Source: Phytoactinopolyspora mesophila (GTDB lineage Bacteria; Actinomycetota; Actinomycetes; Jiangellales; Jiangellaceae). From it: a stretch of 64,000 bases of DNA. The stretch lies in the NCBI RefSeq assembly GCF_010122465.1, contig NZ_WLZY01000001.1, forward strand, positions 62,001 to 126,000, in the 5' to 3' direction. Below, piece by piece: positions 42,813-50,935 of this stretch. Positions within the stretch are counted from its first letter, which is position 1; each line of letters begins with the position of its first letter. Below the pieces are notes generated by a model, which was given only the letters and a program-made list of their open reading frames with translations, did not search any database and had not been told where the DNA came from. The translations under genes and the position numbers were made by a program.

Positions 42813-43706
42813 GTGGCAGAGAAGGATGAGCCTCAGGAAGTGGGTGCCGTTGCCGTGCCCGAGGTGCTGATCGTGACCGGAATGTCCGGGGCCGGTAAGA
42901 CCGCCGCGACGGCGGCGCTCGACGACCTCGGGTGGTTCGTGGTCGACAACCTGCCGCCGGCGTTGTTGATGGACCTCGTGTCGATGGTGGGCAAAGACGA
43001 GGACATCCGCCGTCTCGCCGTCGTCGCCGACGTACGCGGCGGCGCCTTCTTCGGTGAACTCCGCGGCGCGTTGGAAGCGATGACCGAGCAAGGTGTGCGG
43101 CCTTCGGTGCTGTTCCTGGAAGCCAGCGACGAAGTCCTGGTGCGCAGGTTCGAATCGGCGCGTCGCCCGCATCCGCTTCAAGGGGGCGGACGTGTGGTGG
43201 AGGCGATCGAACGAGAGCGGGCAGAGCTGGCCACGCTGCGCGGTGGGGCCGACGTCGTCATCGACACGTCGTTGCTCAACATCCACGAGTTCGGCGCACG
43301 GATTCGCACGGCATTCGCCGGTGAGGAACTGGGGTTGCGAGCGGTGATCGTGTCGTTCGGGTTCAAGTACGGCTTGCCGGTCGACGCCGATCTGGTCGCG
43401 GACATGAGGTTCCTGCCCAACCCGCACTGGGTTCCCGAACTGCAGCCGCAGACGGGCCTGGACGCCGACGTGAGCGACTATGTCCTGAATCAGCCCGGGG
43501 CTGAAGACTTCCTCGACCGCTACAGCGAACTCGTCGGCGTTGTGTCACAGGGGTACCTGCGCGAGGGAAAGCGATTCGTGACCATCGGCATCGGATGTAC
43601 CGGCGGGAAACACCGCAGCGTCGCGATGAGCGAGGCGCTGGCGATCCGCCTGCGTCAGCGAGGAGTCGAGACCTTGGTCGCGCACCGCGATCTCGGCCGC
43701 GAGTGA
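42813..43706 (+). CDS. rapZ: RNase adapter protein RapZ/YvcJ
   Basis: This 297-residue P-loop protein has GMSGAGKT near residue 23, VVDNLPPALL, and the C-terminal domain with NPHWVPELQPQTGLD and GIGCTGGKHRSVAMSE. In E. coli RapZ senses GlcN6P and guides sRNA decay; in actinobacteria it binds nucleotides and neighbours yvcK and whiA. The GTG has GGGGGAGG upstream. The 103 bases before it hold no gene. Confidence 0.95.
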   Translation: MAEKDEPQEVGAVAVPEVLIVTGMSGAGKTAATAALDDLGWFVVDNLPPALLMDLVSMVGKDEDIRRLAVVADVRGGAFFGELRGALEAMTEQGVRPSVLFLEASDEVLVRRFESARRPHPLQGGGRVVEAIERERAELATLRGGADVVIDTSLLNIHEFGARIRTAFAGEELGLRAVIVSFGFKYGLPVDADLVADMRFLPNPHWVPELQPQTGLDADVSDYVLNQPGAEDFLDRYSELVGVVSQGYLREGKRFVTIGIGCTGGKHRSVAMSEALAIRLRQRGVETLVAHRDLGRE

Positions 43707-43724
43707 TAGGACCCCGTCCTGACC

Positions 43725-44756
43725 ATGGACACACTGGCAGGTCCGAAGGTTGTCGCCCTTGGAGGCGGTCACGGCCTGGCGGCTTCGCTGGCCGCACTGC
43801 GCCGGATGGCCGGACGGCTGACCGCGGTGGTCACCGTCGCCGACGACGGCGGATCCAGCGGCCGGTTGCGGCGTGAGCTCGGTGTTCTTCCGCCGGGGGA
43901 TCTGCGGATGGCGCTGGCGGCGCTGTGCGGCGACGACGACTGGGGCCGCACCTGGGCCAGGGTGCTCCAGCACCGCTTCAGCGGCGGTGAGCTGCACAAT
44001 CACGCTGCCGGAAACCTGCTGATCGTCGCTCTGTGGGATCTGCTGGGTGGTCAGTACGGGACGGCACGCCGGCCACCCGAAGATGGCCTCGCCGGTTCCA
44101 GCGGCCATTTGATCGAGGGACTGGACTGGGTCGCGAGGCTCCTCGGGGCCCAGGGCCGGGTACTGCCGATGGCGCTGGTTCCGATGAACATCGAAGCGCT
44201 GGTGGGAAGTTCGCGCCGGTCGGCCAACGGCTACCGTGATATCCGGACCGTTTCCGGGCAACACGCGGTAGCCACCGTGGACGGCGATGTGGTCGCGGTC
44301 GGTTTGACGCCGCCGGATCCACCGGCCTGTCCGGAGACGCTGGCCGCGATCGCTGAGGCCGAGTGGGTCGTCATGGGGCCTGGATCCTGGTTCAGCAGCG
44401 TGATACCTCACTTGCTCGTCCCCGAGTTGCGGGAGGCGCTCGTGACCACGCCTGCACTACGAGCGATCACGCTGAACCTGACGCCGGAGGGTGGTGAGAC
44501 CTCGAACTTCACCCCGGAGATGCACCTCGAGGTGCTCGGCGCCTACGCCCCGGACCTGCGGATCGATCTCGTCGTGGCCGACCGCGGTTCGGTTCCGGAC
44601 GAGCCGTTGCTGCGCCGGGTAGCCGCCGAGATGGGAGCCGAACTGGTGATCGCCGACGTCGCGGCGCCGGACGGCTCATCCAGACACGACCCCGAGTTGC
44701 TGGGAGGGACGTTCGTTCAGACCCTCGGGCGTGGCAGGATCGAACCATGGCGATGA
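43725..44756 (+). CDS. yvcK: YvcK/GlmR family protein
   Basis: This 343-residue CofD-like Rossmann protein has [37 protein letters not shown] and [11 protein letters not shown]. GlmR in firmicutes binds UDP-GlcNAc and steers carbon into wall precursors; in mycobacteria the orthologue is a PknB substrate. It is 18 nt after rapZ and overlaps whiA by 10 bases. Confidence 0.93.
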   Translation: MDTLAGPKVVALGGGHGLAASLAALRRMAGRLTAVVTVADDGGSSGRLRRELGVLPPGDLRMALAALCGDDDWGRTWARVLQHRFSGGELHNHAAGNLLIVALWDLLGGQYGTARRPPEDGLAGSSGHLIEGLDWVARLLGAQGRVLPMALVPMNIEALVGSSRRSANGYRDIRTVSGQHAVATVDGDVVAVGLTPPDPPACPETLAAIAEAEWVVMGPGSWFSSVIPHLLVPELREALVTTPALRAITLNLTPEGGETSNFTPEMHLEVLGAYAPDLRIDLVVADRGSVPDEPLLRRVAAEMGAELVIADVAAPDGSSRHDPELLGGTFVQTLGRGRIEPWR

Positions 44757-45727
44757 CAGCTTCGGTGAAGGACGAGTTGGCTCGCCTCGACGTGACCAAG
44801 ACGTGCTGCCGGAAGGCAGAGGTGTCGGCACTGCTGCGTTTCGGTGGTGGACTGCACATAGTCAGCGGCAAGATCGTCATCGAGGCAGAGCTTGATACGG
44901 GGGTCGTGGCCCGCCGGCTGCGGCGTGACATAGCCGACGTGTTCGGACATGAAAGCGAGTTGGCGACGGTCGCCGCGGGGGGATTGCGCAAGGGGACTGG
45001 CTTCATGGTGAGAGTGGCCCGCGACGGTGAGCACCTGGCTCGCCAGACCGGCCTGATCGACGGCAGCGGGCGACCGGTCCGGGGCCTGCCACCGCAGGTG
45101 GTGAATGGTGCTACCTGTGACGCCGAGGCGGCGTGGAGGGGCGCGTTCCTGGCCCACGGGTCGCTGACCGAGCCGGGCCGTTCGTCGTCGCTGGAAGTGA
45201 CCTGTCCGGGACCGGAGGCGGCGCTGGCGCTGGTGGGCGCGGCCCGGCGCCTGGGTATCCAGGTCAAGGCCCGGGATGTGCGGGGGACCGACCGGGTGGT
45301 GGTGCGCGACGGCGAGGCCATTGGAGCGCTGCTGACCCGCATCGGAGCCCATGACAGCGTGCTGGCCTGGGAAGAGCGGCGGATGCGCCGGGAGGTCCGG
45401 GCTACCGCCAACCGGCTCGCCAATTTCGACGACGCGAACCTGCGGCGCTCGGCTCGGGCAGCCGTGGCGGCCGGCGCTCGGGTCGAGCGTGCGCTCGAAG
45501 TACTCGGCGACGATGTCCCCGATCATCTGCGCAAAGCCGGTGAGCTGCGCCTGAAACACAAACAGGCGAGTTTGGAAGAGCTCGGTCAGCTCTCGGACCC
45601 GCCGATGACGAAGGACGCGGTGGCCGGGCGGATCCGGCGGCTGCTGGCGATGGCTGATCGAAAAGCATCCGATCTGGGTATACCCGGCACCGAATCGAGC
45701 CTGACGTCGGACATGCTTGCACCATGA
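44747..45727 (+). CDS. whiA: Sporulation/cell-division transcription factor WhiA
   Basis: This 326-residue protein has an N-terminal degenerate LAGLIDADG homing-endonuclease fold (about residues 1-210; [34 protein letters not shown]) and a C-terminal HTH (about 235-310; [33 protein letters not shown]). WhiA with WhiB turns on division genes in Streptomyces. It overlaps yvcK upstream and, by ATGA, the lipoprotein gene downstream. Confidence 0.97.
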   Translation: MAMTASVKDELARLDVTKTCCRKAEVSALLRFGGGLHIVSGKIVIEAELDTGVVARRLRRDIADVFGHESELATVAAGGLRKGTGFMVRVARDGEHLARQTGLIDGSGRPVRGLPPQVVNGATCDAEAAWRGAFLAHGSLTEPGRSSSLEVTCPGPEAALALVGAARRLGIQVKARDVRGTDRVVVRDGEAIGALLTRIGAHDSVLAWEERRMRREVRATANRLANFDDANLRRSARAAVAAGARVERALEVLGDDVPDHLRKAGELRLKHKQASLEELGQLSDPPMTKDAVAGRIRRLLAMADRKASDLGIPGTESSLTSDMLAP

Positions 45728-46446
45728 GACCGTGGCTCGCGGTGCTCGTCACAGCGTGGCTGGCGCTGACCGGATGTACCGGCGACGAGCCCGCGGACGG
45801 GCAACCTGGCGGCGCCTCCTCCAATCCGGATGGCGGTGTACTGCCTACCAGTACGGCGCCGCCGATCGAGCACGTACAACAGGTTCTCGACGACGCGCGG
45901 CTGACCGAGCAGCAGCTCGGCATGGCTGCCGACGAGTCCTACCGGCGTGAGTCGGGGCTGCAGACCCCCACGTTCGCGTACTGCGGCGACCACGCCGACC
46001 CCGTGGATCAGCTACGTCTGGCGCGCACGCAGCGGTGGTGGAAGAACGACGCCTGGCCGTGGCCTGATGAAGGCGGATATACCGTTGGCGTGGAGATCGT
46101 CTACTACGAGCCGGGTGGCGTCGAGCAGACCATGGAGGCGTTCGGCCAGGTCCCCGAGCGGTGCCCCGAGGCCCACTATGCCAGTGGAACCACCGCGACC
46201 TTCGCTGCTACTCAGCTGCCGGCATCGTTTCCGGCGGGCGCGGTTGCGCTCGAAGACGAGTGGACCTATCCGGAAGGCGCCAAGGCGCCAGGACTGATCG
46301 TCGCGATTCCGGCAGGCGACGTCCTGGGGTTTCTGTATATCCGCGGCCACGAGGCGACAGTGCATCAGCGTGCTGACGAGCTGGCCCGGCGACTGGCCGG
46401 CAACGTAGCCGAGGCGGATGCGTTGATCAAGGAACTGCGCCCGTAG
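45724..46446 (+). CDS. Lipoprotein of unknown function coupled to whiA
   Basis: This is a 240-residue exported protein with signal peptide and lipobox LALTGC (Cys near residue 18), a Gly/Ser/Pro linker to about 47, then a domain rich in Trp ([18 protein letters not shown]) with two Cys (YCGDHAD, ERCPEAH) that could form a disulfide. The layout resembles extracellular sensor domains such as the PknH C-terminal type, but I cannot assign a family. The ATG overlaps the whiA stop, so it is translated with a developmental regulator; this partner is not part of the usual whiA neighbourhood. Confidence 0.8.
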   Translation: MRPWLAVLVTAWLALTGCTGDEPADGQPGGASSNPDGGVLPTSTAPPIEHVQQVLDDARLTEQQLGMAADESYRRESGLQTPTFAYCGDHADPVDQLRLARTQRWWKNDAWPWPDEGGYTVGVEIVYYEPGGVEQTMEAFGQVPERCPEAHYASGTTATFAATQLPASFPAGAVALEDEWTYPEGAKAPGLIVAIPAGDVLGFLYIRGHEATVHQRADELARRLAGNVAEADALIKELRP

Positions 46447-46510
46447 GCGGCATTTCCGCTGGCGTGGGTGTCAGCTACTCGCTGCCGCGGTCCTCCGCGT
46501 TCGCAATATG

Positions 46511-46525
46511 GTCCAGAATATGGAC
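46511..46525. promoter_or_regulatory. GTCCA-N5-TGGAC dyad upstream of the ECF sigma gene
   Basis: Perfect 5-bp arms lie within two ATATGG direct repeats (46506, 46519) in a locally AT-rich patch about 180 nt before the sigma gene. The remainder of 46447-46703 shows no gene. Binding protein unknown. Confidence 0.35.
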
Positions 46526-46703
46526 GATAGATGCTTGTTGAATGTTTCTTCCAGCAATCCGTACCCTTCGGGACATCCTGTGCGATTACTCGAATGAGAG
46601 TTCGCGCAATAGGGCGTTGGATCGTGAGTGGGGTCGGACGCCTGGAGGGCGAGGCAAAGGCTGGGCGTCGCACGGGGGGTTCGTGTGACGACTGACTTTC
46701 GGC

Positions 46704-47348
46704 GTGGCCATCCAGGGTGTCCGGGCACACGAGCCCGACGACTCCCTCATTGGTCGATCTCTCAGGCAGAGCAGCGCTCAAGGGGAGGCTCAGCTGTCGC
46801 TCGGCGAAGAATTCGATGCTGTGCTCGGCGCGGCGCGCACAGGCGCGCCGTGGGCATTTGAGCGCATTTACGGTGATTTGGCACCCGCCGTTGCCGGCTA
46901 TGCCCGGATGCAAGGCTCCGCTGAGCCGGAAGACCTGTGCAGCGACGTGTTCATGGGGGTCTTCGCGGGCCTCCCGTCGTTCTCCGGATCCGAGAAACAG
47001 TTCCGGTCCTGGGTGTTCACCATCGCCCACCGCCGTTTGGTCGACGAACGGCGGCGCAGGTCACGTCGGCACAGCACACCCATCGCCGACGTGGAGGCCT
47101 TCGACCGCCCGGGCGGCGACGTCGAGGAAGATGCGCTCGACGTGCTCGGAAAACGTCGCGTGCACGCATTGTGCGCGGAACTGTCCGGCGATCAGCGCGA
47201 GGTGTTGCTGCTGCGCGTCGTTGCCGACCTGACGGTCGAACAGGTCGCCCAGGTCGTGGGCAAGTCGCCTGGTGCGATCAAAGCGTTGCAGCGGCGAGGG
47301 CTCACCGCGCTCCGGAAGAAGTTGTCGCGGGAGGGCGTAACCCTATGA
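46704..47348 (+). CDS. ECF-family RNA polymerase sigma factor
   Basis: This 214-residue sigma-70 family protein has region 2 (residues about 45-120; PWAFERIYGDLAPAVAGYARMQG, FRSWVFTIAHRRLVDERRRR) and region 4 (about 150-205; LSGDQREVLLLRVVADLTVEQVAQVVGKSPGAIKALQRRG). The start is uncertain: GTG 46704 is the first in frame and has no good ribosome site; the first 30 residues may be untranslated. It overlaps by ATGA a membrane protein that is its likely anti-sigma factor. Confidence 0.88.
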   Translation: MAIQGVRAHEPDDSLIGRSLRQSSAQGEAQLSLGEEFDAVLGAARTGAPWAFERIYGDLAPAVAGYARMQGSAEPEDLCSDVFMGVFAGLPSFSGSEKQFRSWVFTIAHRRLVDERRRRSRRHSTPIADVEAFDRPGGDVEEDALDVLGKRRVHALCAELSGDQREVLLLRVVADLTVEQVAQVVGKSPGAIKALQRRGLTALRKKLSREGVTL

Positions 47349-48238
47349 GCCGCTCCAGCGATGACGTTAACGAGATGCGTTCATTCCCGGTGATCGACGA
47401 CGCCACCGCTGAGGTCATCCTCAGCGGCGACACAGTGGCGCCCGAACACTCGTCGTTGGCGGAGGCCGCGCGGGCGATTCGCCGGACCGCGGACCAGCCG
47501 GTCCGGCCCAGTGCTGAGCTCGCCCGGCGGATGGCCTCGGGTCAGTTCCACGATGTCGCCGCTGCGCGGTATCCGGCCCGGCGCCGCGGATGGGTGCGCG
47601 ACATTGTGGCGGCAGCAGGTCCGCGAGCACGCTGGGCCGCCGGCGTGGCAATCGTTTTCACCGGGCTCTCAGGGGCGGTGGCAGCGGGTGCTTTCCCGGA
47701 TGCCGTGCAGGACCGGGTCCAAACCGTCGTCGAGGCCGTCACGCCGATCAAATTCACCGACGGGGAACACACGGGCGGCGAGATCGCGGAGAACGAGACG
47801 GGCGACATCACCGAAGCGCCGGGGAAGAACCCCGCGGGATCACCAGATGGTTCGGGACCAGAGGATCCGGGTGAGCATGGCCGGGAAAATCGGCCGGAGG
47901 ATCCGGGTGAGCATGGTCGGGAAAATCGGCCGGAGGATCCGGGTGAGCATGGTCGGGAAAATCGGCCGGAGGATCCGGGTGGGCATGGTCGGGAAAATCG
48001 GCCGGAGGATCCGGGTGAGCATGGTCGGGAGAACCGGCCGGAGGATCCGGGTGAGCATGGTCGGGAGAACCGGCCGGAGGATCCGGGTGAGCATGGCCGG
48101 GAAAATCGGCCGGAGGATCCGGGTGAGCATGGCCGGGAGAACCGGCCAGCTGGTTCGGAGGAGAACGGCCGGCAGAACCAGGGCGGTATCCCGGAGTCAC
48201 CACCACACAAGACCGACCGTCCTGACCGGGGGAGTTGA
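47345..48238 (+). CDS. Putative anti-sigma factor with one TM helix and eight 12-residue extracytoplasmic repeats
   Basis: This 297-residue protein has a cytoplasmic N-terminus (1-95; FPVIDDATAEVILSGD, RRTADQPVRPSAELARRM) of a size suited to gripping the sigma factor, a single helix at about 96-118 ([21 protein letters not shown]), then an acidic stretch and eight copies of PEDPGEHGRENR (residues 172-267; copy 4 has GGHG). The tail is hydrophilic, highly charged and probably disordered. Operon position and topology suggest an RsdA-like membrane anti-sigma factor; no zinc HxxxCxxC motif is present. The repeat tail could reach into the wall as a sensor. Confidence 0.72.
   Translation: MSRSSDDVNEMRSFPVIDDATAEVILSGDTVAPEHSSLAEAARAIRRTADQPVRPSAELARRMASGQFHDVAAARYPARRRGWVRDIVAAAGPRARWAAGVAIVFTGLSGAVAAGAFPDAVQDRVQTVVEAVTPIKFTDGEHTGGEIAENETGDITEAPGKNPAGSPDGSGPEDPGEHGRENRPEDPGEHGRENRPEDPGEHGRENRPEDPGGHGRENRPEDPGEHGRENRPEDPGEHGRENRPEDPGEHGRENRPEDPGEHGRENRPAGSEENGRQNQGGIPESPPHKTDRPDRGS
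47858..48145 (+). repeat. Eight in-frame 36-bp tandem repeats in the anti-sigma gene
   Basis: Copies start at 47858 and every 36 bases; each contains GGATCCGGGTGAGCATGG with a few synonymous or single changes (C/T at GGCCGG/GGTCGG, AAAAT/GAACC). Copies fall into at least two sequence classes, showing recent duplication. It is prone to slippage and copy-number change. Confidence 0.95.
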
Positions 48239-48264
48239 CCCCGATCAGGACGGCGACCAACGCC

Positions 48265-48337
48265 CGACGCGCTAACCCCCACCACGCGTCGGGTCATGTT
48301 GCGGCCCTGGTTTATCCCCTTGGGCCGGGGCCGCAAC
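48265..48337 (+). terminator. Two hairpins ending the sigma/anti-sigma operon
   Basis: CGACGCG/CGCGTCG (48265-48271, 48285-48291) and a 10-bp stem GTTGCGGCCC/GGGCCGCAAC (48298-48307, 48328-48337) follow the anti-sigma stop within 100 bases. Confidence 0.6.
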
Positions 48338-48358
48338 CCCTTACCTCCCATCGACCCA

Positions 48359-48473
48359 CCCCACCCTCGTCGGTGATCGACAGTGCGCTGTGGTCGTTGG
48401 GCCGCAGCCACACTCCACTGTCGATCACCAATGAGCGACCACAGCGCACTGTCGATCACCGACGAGGGTGGGG
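48359..48473. terminator. Very long hairpin (38-bp perfect arms) between convergent genes
   Basis: Arms 48359-48396 and 48436-48473 are perfectly complementary; the 39-nt loop contains a third CACTGTCGATCACC copy (48416-48429), so the left arm can pair with either. It lies between the anti-sigma gene and the response regulator gene, which end toward each other. Likely a bidirectional terminator or a palindromic repeat element. Confidence 0.8.
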
Positions 48474-48517
48474 GTGATGTGGGGTGGGGGTGATGTGGGG
48501 TGGGGGTGATGTGGGGT
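48466..48517. repeat. G-rich 16-bp tandem repeat at the right foot of the hairpin
   Basis: About three copies of TGATGTGGGGTGGGGG (48475, 48491, 48507 partial) directly follow the hairpin and abut the response regulator stop. G-tracts of 3 to 5 give quadruplex potential on the plus strand. Confidence 0.9.
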
Positions 48518-48521
48518 TGGT

Positions 48522-49199
48522 TCAGGAGGCGGTCCATCGGTAAAGCTGCTCAGGACGGCCGGTCTGCCCGTAGCGCGGCTCCCGGGAGACCGAGCCCTTC
48601 TCGACGAGAAACTCGAGGTATCGCCGGGCCGTGACACGCGCGGTCCCGAGCAGCTCGCCCATTTCGCTGGCCGAGAGGCCGTGTGAGGCTCGGCGGAGTT
48701 GCGTTGTCACCGCCTCGAGCGTTTCCGTGCTCATGCCCTTCGGCAACGGCCCGCCGGCGGTGCCCCGGAGGGCGGCTAACGCGCGATCCACATCCTGTTG
48801 GGCAGCGGTGCGGCCACCCGACTGGAGGCGCTGCCGGAATTCGGCATAACGTTCCAGCTTGTCGCGGAACGCGGCGAACGTGAACGGCTTGAGCAGGTAC
48901 TGCACGATGCCGTGTGCGACGGCGGACCGGACGATCTCGATGTCGTGCGCGGACGTCACGGCGATGATGTCCACTGTCCGGCCGTGCGCACGCAGGGTGC
49001 GACACACGTCGAGGCCGGTCATGTCCGGCAGATAGAAGTCCAGCAGCACGAGGTCGACGTCGTCCAGGCGGGGGAATCGCAGTGCCTCGGCGCCGCTGTG
49101 CGCGATACCCGCGACGGTGAAACCGCGCACGCGCTGGACGTAGCGTGCGTGTGCGTCGGCGATTCGTGGGTCGTCCTCCACCACCAACGTGGCGATCAT
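48522..49199 (-). CDS. DcuR/CitB-type response regulator
   Basis: This 225-residue protein has a receiver domain with VVEDDPRIAD, phospho-acceptor in LVLLDFYLPDMTG (near residue 54) and KPF near 104, and a C-terminal winged-helix region (LGTARVTARRYLEFLVEKG). It overlaps the kinase gene by ATGA. The DcuR/CitB class responds to citrate or C4-dicarboxylates; a DASS transporter lies in the same operon. Confidence 0.92.
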   Translation of the reverse strand: MIATLVVEDDPRIADAHARYVQRVRGFTVAGIAHSGAEALRFPRLDDVDLVLLDFYLPDMTGLDVCRTLRAHGRTVDIIAVTSAHDIEIVRSAVAHGIVQYLLKPFTFAAFRDKLERYAEFRQRLQSGGRTAAQQDVDRALAALRGTAGGPLPKGMSTETLEAVTTQLRRASHGLSASEMGELLGTARVTARRYLEFLVEKGSVSREPRYGQTGRPEQLYRWTAS

Positions 49200-50887
49200 G
49201 GCCCTCGCTCCAGTGTTTGGTCCAGGGCCGGCGGCTCAGGTGCGGCTGCCGGCCGATCGTCGTGGGGACGGGGCAGGCGGACGATGACGGCGGAGCCGCT
49301 TTCGTGTTCGACATACGCCTGACCGCCGTATCGGGTGACGATCTGCCGAACGAGCGCCAACCCCAGGCCGCGGCCGGGTGAGACGCGGGTATGGCCGGTG
49401 TCCTTGGTCGACCAGCCCCAGGCGAACGCATCGTCGAGATTCGCAGGGTCGAACCCTGGGCCGGAATCGCCAACCCTGATCACCAGTTCGGCCTCGTCGA
49501 GCCGCGCGGTCACGGTCACCGCGCGCGGGGGCGGTCCGGTAGCCGCGGCATCCATCGCGTTGTCGACCAGGTTGCCGACGAGTGTGACCAGCTCCCGGGA
49601 CGGGAGAAACGTATCCGGGACCACAGTGTCGGGAGTGACCGTGAAATCGATGCCGCGCTGATGTGCCTGCGCGGCTTTGCCGAGAAGCAGTGCGGACAGC
49701 GCCGGTTCGGTCACCGCGCCGATGAGCTGATCGGCGAGTTGCTGGGTGGACTCGAGTTCGGCCGTGGCGAATTCGACGGCGCGTTCCGGCTCGCCCATTT
49801 CGACCATGGTGATGACGGTGTGCAATCGGTTGGCGGCTTCATGGGCCTGAGCCCGGAGCGCGTCGGCGAATCCGCGCGCCGATTCGAGTTCACCCGTCAG
49901 CGATTCCAGCTCGGTATGGTCACGCAGCGTGACGACGGCCCCGAGTTCCCGGCCGTCCTTCGAGGTGCGCTGCTGGTTGACGACAAGCACGCGGTCACCG
50001 AAGACGTGGAGCTGGTCGCTGACCGGCTCGCCCGCCGTGAGTGTGTCGGCTAACGCGCCGGTGATTCCGAGTTCTCGGACGGTTCGGCCTTCGTGATCGT
50101 CGGGTAGGCCAAGCAGGTGGACGGCCTCGTCGTTGGCGAGCACCACCTCGGCATCGGCGTTGAGCACGAGCAGTCCCTCCCGGACCGAGTGCAATACCGC
50201 CTCGTGGTGCTCGTACATCCGGGTGATCTCCACGGGTCCTAGTCCCAGCGTCTGCCGGTCGAGCCGGCGGCTGATAGCCAGTGAACCGAGCGCGGCCACG
50301 CCGAGTGCGAGCAGCGCAATGCCGATGATGGAGAACAGTCTGGGGCGGAGCTCGTCCCAGATCCTGTCCTGGAGAATCCCGATGGATAGCAGGGCCGCCG
50401 GCTCGGCGTCGGCCTCGAGGTAGATCGGAACGACGGCGCGAACGGACGGACCGAGTGTTCCCTGGTAGGTCTCGGTCAAACTCTGTCCGGCCAGCGCGGG
50501 CTCCACGGTGCCGAGGAACTGCTCGCCGATTCGGTCCGGGGTCGGGTGCGAGTATCTGGTGCGGTCGGTGCCCATGAACACGATGAAGTCGGTGCCGGTG
50601 GCCACCCGGACCGACTCGGCCAGCGGTTGCAGCGAGGCGGCCGGATTGCCGTCGGCGAGAGCCGTGTGCACGTCCGGGAGTTCGGCCAGTGCGTGAGCCA
50701 AACTCAGGGCACGACGCTCTGCTTCCGCCTCGCTGTCATGGCGGGCGTTGAGGTAGGCGAGAACCCCTCCGGCGATGACAAGGAGGAGAATCAGCGCCAG
50801 TTGGAGGGCGAAGAGCTGTTGCGCCAGGCTCCTCGGGAGCAGGGACCGCGCCCGTCCGGGGACGCGATCCCTGAGCCGCGTGTTCAT
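49196..50887 (-). CDS. DcuS/CitA-type sensor histidine kinase
   Basis: This 563-residue kinase has helix 1 (LALILLLVIAGGVLAYL), an extracytoplasmic PAS-like sensor (about residues 40-175) with TRYSHPTPDRIGEQFLG as in citrate/malate sensors, helix 2 (LFSIIGIALLALGVAALGSLAI), a cytoplasmic PAS domain (about 215-320), a SpoOB-like histidine region QAHEAANRLHT near 350, and an HATPase with LVDNAMDAA and VGDSGPGFD. ATG 50887 is used; there is no clear ribosome site. Downstream of the transporter gene by 48 nt. Confidence 0.92.
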   Translation of the reverse strand: MNTRLRDRVPGRARSLLPRSLAQQLFALQLALILLLVIAGGVLAYLNARHDSEAEAERRALSLAHALAELPDVHTALADGNPAASLQPLAESVRVATGTDFIVFMGTDRTRYSHPTPDRIGEQFLGTVEPALAGQSLTETYQGTLGPSVRAVVPIYLEADAEPAALLSIGILQDRIWDELRPRLFSIIGIALLALGVAALGSLAISRRLDRQTLGLGPVEITRMYEHHEAVLHSVREGLLVLNADAEVVLANDEAVHLLGLPDDHEGRTVRELGITGALADTLTAGEPVSDQLHVFGDRVLVVNQQRTSKDGRELGAVVTLRDHTELESLTGELESARGFADALRAQAHEAANRLHTVITMVEMGEPERAVEFATAELESTQQLADQLIGAVTEPALSALLLGKAAQAHQRGIDFTVTPDTVVPDTFLPSRELVTLVGNLVDNAMDAAATGPPPRAVTVTARLDEAELVIRVGDSGPGFDPANLDDAFAWGWSTKDTGHTRVSPGRGLGLALVRQIVTRYGGQAYVEHESGSAVIVRLPRPHDDRPAAAPEPPALDQTLERGP

Positions 50888-50935
50888 GCGTTCAAGTGTG
50901 GCAGGAAGCGGGCACACGGGGTCCGGCTTCTCGAT

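Noticed and set aside
47858-48145. Second CRISPR-like repeat block
   Set aside because: The 36-bp units are contiguous and in frame, coding for a protein repeat.
47542-48537. 331-residue antisense frame with FSRPCSPGSSGR repeats
   Set aside because: It is the reverse reading of the 36-bp repeats, which are free of stops in several frames; no start context or function.
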